The position numbers and the translations under genes were made by a program. The notes below the pieces were generated by a model. The model did not search any database. It was not told the origin of the DNA and worked only from the letters and a program-made list of their open reading frames with translations. 9,937 nt of DNA from NCBI GenBank assembly GCA_002762705.1, contig PCVE01000072.1, forward strand, positions 1-9,937, given 5' to 3'. Shown one piece after another: positions 1 through 5,638 of this stretch. Each line of letters begins with the position of its first letter. The first letter of the stretch is position 1. This stretch comes from Candidatus Woesearchaeota archaeon CG11_big_fil_rev_8_21_14_0_20_43_8 (GTDB lineage Archaea; Nanobdellota; Nanobdellia; Woesearchaeales; CG08-08-20-14).

Positions 1-248
1 ATATTTCCATAAAATCCGAATTTTGAACCGACCAGCCAAGGGATATTATCGTATAATGGTCCTTCATCGCCAGATGATTTTGGAATCACTATCGTTTTCT
101 CAACCGTAGCAGTATCTTCAGACAATGTAAGATTGATCTTCTTCTCTCTCATTGAAAGATCCATCCCAGGATCTCCAAACGCAGGAGCTGCTATTCCGAT
201 CGACATTGCTGCGGCAACACTTGCGATAGCTTTTTTTAGGACCCTCAT
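1..248 (-). CDS. Secreted protein with signal peptide, 3' part outside window
   Basis: The first 82 codons are visible; the gene runs off the left edge of the window. The ATG at 248-246 opens with a basic n-region (MRVLKK), then a small-residue hydrophobic stretch of about 17 residues ending in an AxA-like site (PAFG, about residues 22-25). This is a classic Sec signal peptide, so the protein is exported. The mature part starts DPGMDL and is rich in alternating beta-type residues plus charged and Thr/Ser residues, as in archaeal cell-surface proteins. I infer an envelope or S-layer-type protein, but no family motif is visible, so function is open. A purine-rich GAGGGG lies 10 nt upstream of the ATG. 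The gene is separated by about 150 nt from the LSm/eL37 operon on the same strand and probably has its own promoter. Confidence 0.75.
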   Translation of the reverse strand, partial: MRVLKKAIASVAAAMSIGIAAPAFGDPGMDLSMREKKINLTLSEDTATVEKTIVIPKSSGDEGPLYDNIPWLVGSKFGFYGN

Positions 249-285
249 AAAATTATTTCCCCTCGAAGTGGAAAGTGATTAGAAT

Positions 286-316
286 CAAGGATTAATAAAG
301 GTTGCTAAAAAGAGTT
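286..316 (-). promoter_or_regulatory. Possible promoter of the secreted-protein gene
   Basis: Reading the minus strand, an AT-rich stretch with CTTTTTAG (about 307-314) and CCTTTATTAA (about 293-302) precedes the start codon at 248. The second would place transcription start near 270, giving a short leader that includes the GAGGGG element. Neither is a strong TATA consensus, so the exact box is uncertain. Confidence 0.35.
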
Positions 317-383
317 GCGAGCTGTGAACAGTTGATGAATCAGATCTCATAGCTAACTTTAGCCAGATTAGAATAATCAGATC

Positions 384-402
384 AAAATTTCAATAAAGAA
401 AT
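384..402 (-). terminator. T-rich terminator-like element after eL37
   Basis: Immediately after the eL37 stop codon the minus strand reads ATTTC, a six-base T-rich loop, GAAAT, then TTTT. This is a weak AT-only hairpin followed by Ts. Archaeal terminators are mainly U-tracts, so the T-rich run is the more meaningful part. It could end the LSm/eL37 transcript. Confidence 0.4.
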
Positions 403-576
403 CTACTCTCTCTTCCGAAGCTTGAGCCATCCGAACTTACGGATCTTAGCAGTCCTTCCAAAGCCACATGAAGAACATACTTTCTTCTTCTTATGGTATG
501 AACTACCTCCGCATCTTCTACAGCGGATGTGGTTTATCTTACCAGACTTCTTACCCATTGAGGCAGTGCCTTTCAT
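403..576 (-). CDS. rpl37e: 50S ribosomal protein L37e (eL37)
   Basis: This 57-residue basic protein is a small zinc-binding component of the large ribosomal subunit, shared by archaea and eukaryotes. It opens MKGTASMGKKSGK, then has HIRCRRCGG (Cys19, Cys22), SYHKKKKVCSSCGFG (Cys34, Cys37) and AKIRKFGW, which match the family closely. The two CxxC pairs form the zinc site. The length is typical for the archaeal protein. The ATG at 576-574 is preceded by TAGGTGA, where the TAG is the stop of the upstream LSm gene and AGGTGA is the ribosome binding site, 7 nt from the ATG. Translation is therefore probably coupled to LSm. The LSm-eL37 order is a conserved archaeal arrangement. Recognition is from conserved motifs and context. 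Confidence 0.96.
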   Translation of the reverse strand: MKGTASMGKKSGKINHIRCRRCGGSSYHKKKKVCSSCGFGRTAKIRKFGWLKLRKRE

Positions 577-587
577 TTTTCAGTCAC

Positions 588-812
588 CTATTGTGGAGAT
601 ATCAAAATTATCGTGTCGCCCCTGATGAAAACTTTTCCAAGCTTCCTCTTGACCTCTCCAGCTTCTCTCTCCTCAGCATCGTCAAGGACGATGTTTATGT
701 GGATATCGAACGCTTTCAGTGTGCCAAGTATCTGCTTCCCGTTTTTCAGGTCGATCATGACTTTCTTGTTCCTTGCTAAATTTAATGCATCAAGCGGTCT
801 CATGGCTTCCAT
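588..812 (-). CDS. LSm (Sm-like archaeal) RNA-binding protein
   Basis: A 74-residue Sm-fold protein; family members form heptameric or hexameric rings that bind U-rich RNA and take part in RNA processing. The Sm1 motif spans about residues 9-48 and contains FDIHINIVLDDAEE, with the Asp36-x-His38-x-Asn40 uridine-binding signature. The Sm2 motif is KVFIRGDTIILISP (about 60-73), containing the IRGD RNA-contact loop. The ATG at 812-810 is chosen over a GTG 15 nt upstream because GAGGTG sits 7 nt before it. An internal ATG at 803 (MRPLDAL) also fits the family start but lacks its own site. The gene is followed 11 nt later by eL37, and its stop codon is embedded in the eL37 ribosome binding site. 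It has its own TATA box upstream, independent of the minD unit. Confidence 0.95.
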   Translation of the reverse strand: MEAMRPLDALNLARNKKVMIDLKNGKQILGTLKAFDIHINIVLDDAEEREAGEVKRKLGKVFIRGDTIILISPQ

Positions 813-855
813 GAGTATACACCTCACAAAAATTCATATAAAGAGGTTGAGGGGG

Positions 856-869
856 AGTATATAAATCTA
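856..869 (-). promoter_or_regulatory. TATA box of the LSm-eL37 operon
   Basis: The minus strand reads GATTTATATACTCC here, with TTTATATA at 865-858, a near-perfect archaeal TATA box. Its centre is about 50 nt upstream of the LSm ATG, predicting a start near 836 and a leader of about 24 nt that includes GAGGTG. The box lies within the 82-nt gap after the 181-residue membrane protein gene. Confidence 0.65.
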
Positions 870-894
870 TCGATAAAGACCAATGATAAGCCAT

Positions 895-1440
895 TCAGAC
901 ATCCTTTCGGATAAGAAGAGAATATGCGAAAGGTATCATGAACGCGAGGATATATACGCTTCCAGCAACCAGTGGATTGTGAGATATCTTCACTTTGAAT
1001 ATCACGGCCAGATTCTTTGACACGAAGTTGATGATCATAAGGTCTAGGATGCCTATGATCGGGATTAATGTCGCTGCGAAAAGATGATGCCTTTTCTCAA
1101 GATGTTCAAGGTCCCTGATCAGGAAATCGAAGATCACACCGAACAGGATCCCTATCCCTCCAACGATAAAATAAATCATGTACCCTTTCAGGATCAATAT
1201 CAACGGAAGCAGGATGATAGCTATAAGGAAATTGATCACAAGTATGAATGCAAGACCACTCCAATATAAGAACCTATGCGAACTGTAAGTTGTCTGTTCA
1301 TACGAATCATCCTTCTTCAGAGAATAATCTTCATTTCGGACAATGTCTTTTTTCTTGGTCAGCGCGATTGGCCCCCTTAGATTGCCGCTTATCATGCTGC
1401 TTCTTTCTTTGATCGTCTTTTGATAATCATCAAATGGCAT
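895..1440 (-). CDS. Four-helix membrane protein paired with MinD-like ATPase
   Basis: A 181-residue protein I do not recognise. Residues 1-55 are hydrophilic and charged and probably cytoplasmic. Four hydrophobic helices follow, at about 57-84, 88-108, 120-142 and 157-177. A charged loop (RDLEHLEKRHH, 109-119) joins helices 2 and 3, and the protein ends in RKDV. No signal peptide is visible. Its ATG lies 2 nt after the stop codon of the MinD-like ATPase (TAA-AA-ATG on the minus strand), so the two are almost certainly co-transcribed and translationally coupled. I infer that it is a membrane partner or anchor of that ATPase, or a cargo positioned by it; nothing in the sequence proves interaction. 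No catalytic motif is visible. Confidence 0.8.
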   Translation of the reverse strand: MPFDDYQKTIKERSSMISGNLRGPIALTKKKDIVRNEDYSLKKDDSYEQTTYSSHRFLYWSGLAFILVINFLIAIILLPLILILKGYMIYFIVGGIGILFGVIFDFLIRDLEHLEKRHHLFAATLIPIIGILDLMIINFVSKNLAVIFKVKISHNPLVAGSVYILAFMIPFAYSLLIRKDV

Positions 1441-1442
1441 TT

Positions 1443-2225
1443 TTATCTCAATCCTAATTTCCTGAGCACTTTCACAAACATGGAACTATTCTCATTTTTC
1501 TCTAATTGCATATCATATCGTTCGCCAAGCAGATTCGCGGCAAGTTTCTTGAAATGCTGGCTGGATGACGCTTTTGGGTGCGTATACACCACTGGATGCT
1601 TAAGCACAAGAGCTTTTCTTACGTTGTGGTCATCAGGTATGGCTATCAACACAGGTCTCTCAAGGATCCTCTCGACATTCTCGACAGACATCTCAAAATC
1701 ATCATTACGGATCCTGTTTAATATGATGCCTGTGACATGACATCCTGCTTTCTCAGCGACTTTAATCACTTTCAAAGCATCAGTCACTGCGGGTATCTCT
1801 GGGTTCGTGACCACAAGCATCTCATCAGCGACACGCATAGCGGCCTGTGTCTCGAGCCCAAGACCAGCAGCGCCGTCGAGTATGACGACATCGGTGGTTC
1901 CGTGCAATTGCGGGATCACTATCGACATCCTTTCAGGATTCACTGAATTTAGTTCATCTATCGATATCCTAGACGGGATCACATGAAGACCAGAAGGATG
2001 CAGATATGCGGCATCTAATATGCTTCGTTTTCCTTTCAATGCGTCATGAAGCGTGATAGGCACAATAGGAGTACCTAAATGCAGGCCAACATTTGGTGTG
2101 TTCAGGTTTGCATCGACCAAGATGACACTTTTGCCAAACTCCGATAACGCAACTCCAAGATTGATTGCAGTGGTTGTCTTTCCGACCCCACCTTTACCTG
2201 AAGCGATAACTATGAATCTAGTCAA
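1443..2225 (-). CDS. minD: MinD/ParA-family deviant Walker A ATPase
   Basis: A P-loop ATPase of the MinD/ParA group, about 260 residues as usual. Members cycle between ATP-bound membrane dimers and cytosolic monomers to position cell structures. The N-terminus is IVIASGKGGVGKTTTAINLG, the deviant Walker A with its signature lysine in KGG. Next come LVDANLNTPNVGLHLG (the D-N-P loop) and VVILDGAAGLG, the switch II position, where the common D-x-PAG is DGAAG. VVTNPEIPAVTDALK and IILNRIRND complete the core. The C-terminus SSMFVKVLRKLGLR forms an amphipathic, Lys/Arg-Leu helix like the MinD membrane-targeting sequence. I chose TTG 2225-2223 (MTRFIVIASGKGG) because GGTGA lies 5 nt upstream and family proteins start this close to the P-loop. 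A GTG at 2234 would add MKI. No MinE-like gene is nearby; a 4-TM gene follows directly. Confidence 0.9.
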   Translation of the reverse strand: MTRFIVIASGKGGVGKTTTAINLGVALSEFGKSVILVDANLNTPNVGLHLGTPIVPITLHDALKGKRSILDAAYLHPSGLHVIPSRISIDELNSVNPERMSIVIPQLHGTTDVVILDGAAGLGLETQAAMRVADEMLVVTNPEIPAVTDALKVIKVAEKAGCHVTGIILNRIRNDDFEMSVENVERILERPVLIAIPDDHNVRKALVLKHPVVYTHPKASSSQHFKKLAANLLGERYDMQLEKNENSSMFVKVLRKLGLR

Positions 2226-2256
2226 TATTTTCACCCTCTATATCCTTTCAGGCGTA

Positions 2257-2272
2257 TTCTATATATATAGAT
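2257..2272 (-). promoter_or_regulatory. TATA box of the minD-4TM unit
   Basis: The palindrome CTATATATATAG at 2259-2270 is the only strong TATA-like element upstream of the ATPase on the minus strand. About 25-27 nt downstream the predicted transcription start falls near 2237-2240. The mRNA would then begin only about 12-15 nt before the TTG at 2225, just long enough to carry GAGGGTGA. That supports the TTG over the GTG start at 2234, which would be nearly leaderless. Confidence 0.6.
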
Positions 2273-2298
2273 GTCGCCCGCGGGAATGTGTTATCTGG

Positions 2299-2345
2299 GG
2301 ATTTAAAAACATTGTGCAAGACAAGAGATAGATATCTTTTTATTT
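2299..2345 (+). promoter_or_regulatory. Promoter region of argS
   Basis: Two candidate TATA elements precede the ArgRS ATG at 2369. ATTTAAAAAC (2301-2310) would give a leader of about 35-40 nt. ATCTTTTTATTT (2334-2345) would put the start within a few nucleotides of the ATG. No GGTGA-like site precedes the ATG (TCTCTCCT), so the leaderless option is favoured. Confidence 0.5.
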
Positions 2346-2368
2346 CAGATAGATTATCCATCTCTCCT

Positions 2369-4078
2369 ATGGACAAGTTCAGACAAGCAGTGATCAGATA
2401 CCTTGCAGAGGCCACAGGCCTTGATGAGAACACCATTGAGTCTATGATAGAGATACCAAAAGAGCACAATTTCGGAGATTTCGCATTCCCATGTTTCGCT
2501 TTAGCGAAGACCATGAAGAAAGCGCCTAACGCAATCGCAGAAGATCTCAAAGATAAATTCCAGAAGACCGATCTTCTTGATGAGATAAAGGCGATCGGCC
2601 CGTATCTGAATTTCTTTGTGAAAAAAGATGCATTCGCAGACAGCGTGCTTACAGAGATATTCACACAGGGAGAGAATTATGGTTCTTCTGATGACAGAAA
2701 GAAAGTCATGCTTGAGTTCCCGTCGCCGAACACAAACAAGCCGCTCCACCTTGGACATGTGAGATTGGTCGTCTTTGGGATGGCCCTTGCAAACATCCTA
2801 AAAAAGACAGGAAATGAAGCGATCGTTGTCAATCTGCTGAATGACAGAGGCATCCATATCTGCAAGTCGATGCTTGCGTACATGAAATGGGGTGATGGCG
2901 AGACGCCAATGAGCGCTGGTGAGAAAGGCGATTATTTCATCGGAAAATACTATGTGATGTTCGCAAAGAAGGCAGAAGAGGACCCTGGACTTGAAAAAGA
3001 GGCGCAAACATTGCTCCAGAGATGGGAATCAGGAGATGCTGAAGTGAGGGATCTTTGGAAAAAGATGAACGCCTGGTCAAGAGAAGGGATGGATATCACC
3101 CTGAAAAGGATAGGCTACAACACACAAAAAGATTATCTTGAAAGCGAGATATATCTTGATGGAAAAAAACTTGTGCTCGATGGACTTGACAAAGGCATAC
3201 TGAAGAAGGATGATGACGGCAACATCTATGCTGATCTTGAAGAATACAGCCTCTCTAAAAAAATAATCCTAAGGGCTGATGGGACGACAATCTATAGCAC
3301 ACAGGATATCGCTCTCGCATATCACAAATACAAAGATTTCGAATTCGACAGATCATTGTACCTCGTCGGGACAGAACAGAATTTCTATCTCCAGCAGATA
3401 TTTAAGATAATGGAAGTGCTTGGATTCTCATGGGGCAGATCCTGCAAACACGTGAGAAGCGGCATGATATATCTGCCACATGGACGGATGAAATCAAGAG
3501 AAGGCACAGTGGTCGATGCAGATGGTCTCATCGATGAATTGATTGGTCTCTCTCGTGAAGAGATCTGTAAAAGGCATCCAGATCTCTCAGAAGAAGAAAT
3601 CAAAAAAAGAGCAGAGATGATTGGCCTTGGCGCTATGCGATTCTTCTTCCTAAAATATGATCCGGCAAAAGATTTCGTGTTCCATCCAAAAGAATCGATA
3701 TCTTTTGAAGGAGAGACAGGACCTTATGTGCAATATACGCATGCGCGTATCTGCTCGATAATAAGAAAATCCGAAAAGACGATCACAGAAAATGTCGATA
3801 TGTCGCTCCTAAAAGAGATTGAAGAGAAGAAGTTGATATCACATCTTGCCACGTATAAAGACATAGTGTCTGAATCTGCGGCATTACTCAATCCAAGCAG
3901 GATTGCAAGATACCTGCTCGATCTATCTCAATTATTTAATGAATTCTATCATAACCATAAAGTCAACTGCGAAGAAGAAGGGCTCTCTGACGCACGATTA
4001 TTGCTTGTCTTCTGTGTCGGCAACGTGCTGAAAGATGGATTATCGCTTCTGTCGATCGATGCGCCAGAGAAGATGTGA
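2369..4078 (+). CDS. argS: Arginyl-tRNA synthetase
   Basis: This enzyme charges tRNA-Arg with arginine using ATP, in the cytoplasm. It is a 569-residue class I synthetase, a normal length. The N-terminal Add1-type tRNA-recognition domain spans about residues 1-85 (KEHNFGDFAFPC). The HIGH motif is HLGH at 127-130 in TNKPLHLGHVR. The Rossmann core carries VNLLNDRGIHICKSM. The KMSKS loop is GRMKSREGTVVDAD (372-385), followed by FEGETGPYVQYTHAR (447-460). A DALR anticodon-binding domain fills about 485-569 and ends SIDAPEKM. The start is placed at MDKFRQAVIRY, because an upstream in-frame ATG at 2288 lies before the promoter-like elements and adds non-family sequence. The MKSREG loop resembles a subset of bacterial enzymes, which suggests ancient transfer. 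The gene ends abutting the convergent J-domain gene with no spacer. Confidence 0.96.
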   Translation: MDKFRQAVIRYLAEATGLDENTIESMIEIPKEHNFGDFAFPCFALAKTMKKAPNAIAEDLKDKFQKTDLLDEIKAIGPYLNFFVKKDAFADSVLTEIFTQGENYGSSDDRKKVMLEFPSPNTNKPLHLGHVRLVVFGMALANILKKTGNEAIVVNLLNDRGIHICKSMLAYMKWGDGETPMSAGEKGDYFIGKYYVMFAKKAEEDPGLEKEAQTLLQRWESGDAEVRDLWKKMNAWSREGMDITLKRIGYNTQKDYLESEIYLDGKKLVLDGLDKGILKKDDDGNIYADLEEYSLSKKIILRADGTTIYSTQDIALAYHKYKDFEFDRSLYLVGTEQNFYLQQIFKIMEVLGFSWGRSCKHVRSGMIYLPHGRMKSREGTVVDADGLIDELIGLSREEICKRHPDLSEEEIKKRAEMIGLGAMRFFFLKYDPAKDFVFHPKESISFEGETGPYVQYTHARICSIIRKSEKTITENVDMSLLKEIEEKKLISHLATYKDIVSESAALLNPSRIARYLLDLSQLFNEFYHNHKVNCEEEGLSDARLLLVFCVGNVLKDGLSLLSIDAPEKM

Positions 4079-4612
4079 TCAATACTGTCTTCCGCCAGTC
4101 TTCAGATATCCTTTCATCAGGGCATTTATGATTATGAAGAAAAAACCGACTACAATGACCATCATCCACCCGATATGTGTATCAAATGAATGGCTAAGTT
4201 CTGCAGAATCTGATACATCCACTACGTACTTCGCAAGAAAATAGAATACAGCAGCGATGTTCGCTGATGCCACCAGATAGACCAAAGTCAGGAACATGTG
4301 CCTTTTATCAGAACTTGATAGTCTTTTCTTATTCTGCTTATCAAAAAGGAATGGGATCTCATCAGGGCTTGATTTCATATCATAGGCCTGCTTCATCACT
4401 TTCTCATGCATCAGGTGATAATCATATTTCTCACGCCTGCGTGGATCACTAAGAATTATATAGGCCTCATTGATCTCAAGAAGTTTCTTCTGGGCTAGCT
4501 CTGTATCTGGGTTCTCATCAGGGCTATACGCCTTCACAAGATAATTGTACCTCTTTTTCACATCTTCGATGCTGCATCCTGGCTGAAGACCCAATACATC
4601 ATAATAATCCAT
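4079..4612 (-). CDS. Membrane-anchored J-domain (DnaJ-like) protein with SPD motif
   Basis: A 177-residue protein with an N-terminal J domain at about 1-66: MDYYDVLGLQPGCS, helix II KKRYNYLVKAY, and helix III/IV KKLLEINEAYIILSDPRRREKYD. The motif that activates Hsp70 ATPase, normally HPD, reads Ser30-Pro31-Asp32 (KAYSPDENPD); the codon is AGC, so this is not a one-base slip from CAT/CAC. A charged linker (67-105) leads to two hydrophobic helices, about 107-130 and 147-167, joined by a short acidic loop. It is therefore probably a tail-anchored hairpin in the membrane with the J domain in the cytoplasm. There are no G/F-rich or zinc-finger regions. Without the histidine it may not stimulate DnaK, or may have a different role. 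No hsp70 gene is in the window. A TATA box about 30 nt upstream of the ATG predicts a leaderless mRNA. Confidence 0.9.
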   Translation of the reverse strand: MDYYDVLGLQPGCSIEDVKKRYNYLVKAYSPDENPDTELAQKKLLEINEAYIILSDPRRREKYDYHLMHEKVMKQAYDMKSSPDEIPFLFDKQNKKRLSSSDKRHMFLTLVYLVASANIAAVFYFLAKYVVDVSDSAELSHSFDTHIGWMMVIVVGFFFIIINALMKGYLKTGGRQY

Positions 4613-4636
4613 ATATGCATGAAATAGCCTTGGAAA

Positions 4637-4650
4637 GTATAAAAAGCTTC
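4637..4650 (-). promoter_or_regulatory. Leaderless promoter of the J-domain gene
   Basis: The minus strand reads GAAGCTTTTTATACTTT, with CTTTTTATA at 4646-4638 and a purine BRE-like stretch (AAAAAGAAG) just upstream. The TATA centre is about 30 nt from the ATG at 4612, and no ribosome binding site precedes that ATG, so transcription probably starts at or next to it. Confidence 0.6.
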
Positions 4651-4686
4651 TTTTTGCTGCGTGCTTTGGTCAAAAACGCCAGCCAC

Positions 4687-4702
4687 CGAAACGTTTATAT
4701 AC
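4687..4702 (+). promoter_or_regulatory. BRE/TATA promoter of the HD-rocA-rfcL run
   Basis: CCGAAACG followed by TTTATATA (4694-4701) is a textbook archaeal BRE plus TATA box. The TATA centre is about 33 nt upstream of the ATG at 4731, giving a leader of about 7 nt. GGGG at 4724-4727 is the only purine element before the ATG. It is the only strong plus-strand promoter I see before 9280. Confidence 0.7.
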
Positions 4703-4730
4703 GGTCTGAACCATTATTTAAAAGGGGAAA

Positions 4731-5600
4731 ATGAAAGGCATAGATGTGACACTTCCAAGGAGCTACTCATTTCTTGAGACAGCTGCAAAGAAGATAATCG
4801 AAGGCTACTGCAAGAAGTATCCAAAGACCAAGAAGATCTGGGAGATTCTTTCGAGATCAAAAGAGATCCACGCTAATTGGAAGATGGCAGATTATATCGC
4901 AGTAAGAAAGCTGAAATATAATGACCATGGACGGGTTCATAGCCTGATAATGACTGCGAATGCCATGAAGATACTCGATCTTCTCATAAAAAGCAAGATG
5001 TATCCAGATATAGTCAATGATCAGGGTGGCGATATCGATGATGCGTTCTTAATAATCCTGACTGCTGGTGTGATGCATGATTTCGGCAACCAGGTGCACA
5101 GGGAACGGCACCCACGTTTCAGTGTCGCCATAGCTGTGCCATTGCTCGATAAGGTACTGCCTGAGATATATCCATCGATAGAGAAAAGAACCATCATCAG
5201 GGGGTTCATCTTACATTGTATATTGACTCATGATGAGAACTATCAATCATTGACTATCGAAGGAAGCATACTCACACTCGCTGATGGGACAGACATGACA
5301 AAGGGAAGAGGACGTGCGTCATTCAATCTCGGCAAAGTCGACATACATTCAGTATCTGCAGTATCGATAGAGAATGTCATAATCAAGAAAGGACGTGAGA
5401 CCCCGATCGAAGTCATCGTCGAGATGAACAACTCTGCCGGAATATTCCAGATCGAAGAGATCCTTGGGAAAAAGCTGAACTCAGGGATGCTGGTCCCATA
5501 CGTAACAATAATCGGAAGGACTATACCAAGAGGCAGAAAATTCGACAAACGAGTGGTGCATGAGATCAAGATAAAGAAAGAGTTCTTCAAAGGGAATTGA
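4731..5600 (+). CDS. HD-domain metal-dependent phosphohydrolase
   Basis: A 289-residue protein. The HD domain occupies about residues 45-190 and shows the ordered ligand set: His70 in GRVHS, His116-Asp117 in GVMHDFGN, His162 and His167 in LHCILTHDE, and Asp185/Asp188 in LADGTDM. Such domains bind divalent metals and hydrolyse phosphate esters, often of nucleotides or cyclic nucleotides; the substrate here cannot be read from sequence. Residues about 205-289 form a separate beta/alpha region (HSVSAVSIENVIIKK, then VEMNNSAGIFQIEEILGKKL) that resembles a small regulatory or ferredoxin-like fold, which is inference from pattern only. The KGRGR segment (191-195) links the two. The start is supported by a strong BRE/TATA box about 33 nt upstream. 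The stop is 38 nt before rocA, on the same strand with no clear promoter between, so co-transcription is likely. Confidence 0.88.
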   Translation: MKGIDVTLPRSYSFLETAAKKIIEGYCKKYPKTKKIWEILSRSKEIHANWKMADYIAVRKLKYNDHGRVHSLIMTANAMKILDLLIKSKMYPDIVNDQGGDIDDAFLIILTAGVMHDFGNQVHRERHPRFSVAIAVPLLDKVLPEIYPSIEKRTIIRGFILHCILTHDENYQSLTIEGSILTLADGTDMTKGRGRASFNLGKVDIHSVSAVSIENVIIKKGRETPIEVIVEMNNSAGIFQIEEILGKKLNSGMLVPYVTIIGRTIPRGRKFDKRVVHEIKIKKEFFKGN

Positions 5601-5624
5601 AGGACAAGCTTAGTATGGGATGGG

Positions 5625-5638
5625 AGAGGTGATGATAG
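5625..5638 (+). promoter_or_regulatory. Ribosome binding site of rocA
   Basis: AGAGGTGAT lies 6 nt before the ATG at 5639 and is the strongest anti-16S match in the window. It decides for the ATG at 5639 over other nearby ATGs at 5615 and 5632, which are out of frame. Confidence 0.7.

Noticed and set aside
325..383. Possible C/D-box sRNA (TTGATGA element at about 331-338)
   Set aside because: No properly spaced CTGA D box is found on the same strand, and no D'/C' pair is visible.
422..864. Plus-strand ORFs over the LSm/eL37 region
   Set aside because: They are antisense shadows of two clearly recognised minus-strand genes (LSm and zinc-binding eL37) and resemble nothing.
2277..2284. CCCGCGGG palindrome as an operator upstream of the minD promoter
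   Set aside because: A single 8-bp GC palindrome with no second copy in the window; position alone is too little support.
2248..2664. Minus-strand ORF of 138 codons overlapping the argS 5' region
   Set aside because: It lies opposite the conserved N-terminal domain of ArgRS and spans two promoters; composition is that of an antisense frame.
4613..4730. tRNA or small RNA in the divergent 118-nt gap
   Set aside because: No cloverleaf or TPsiC-like motif is visible; the gap is filled by two facing promoters.
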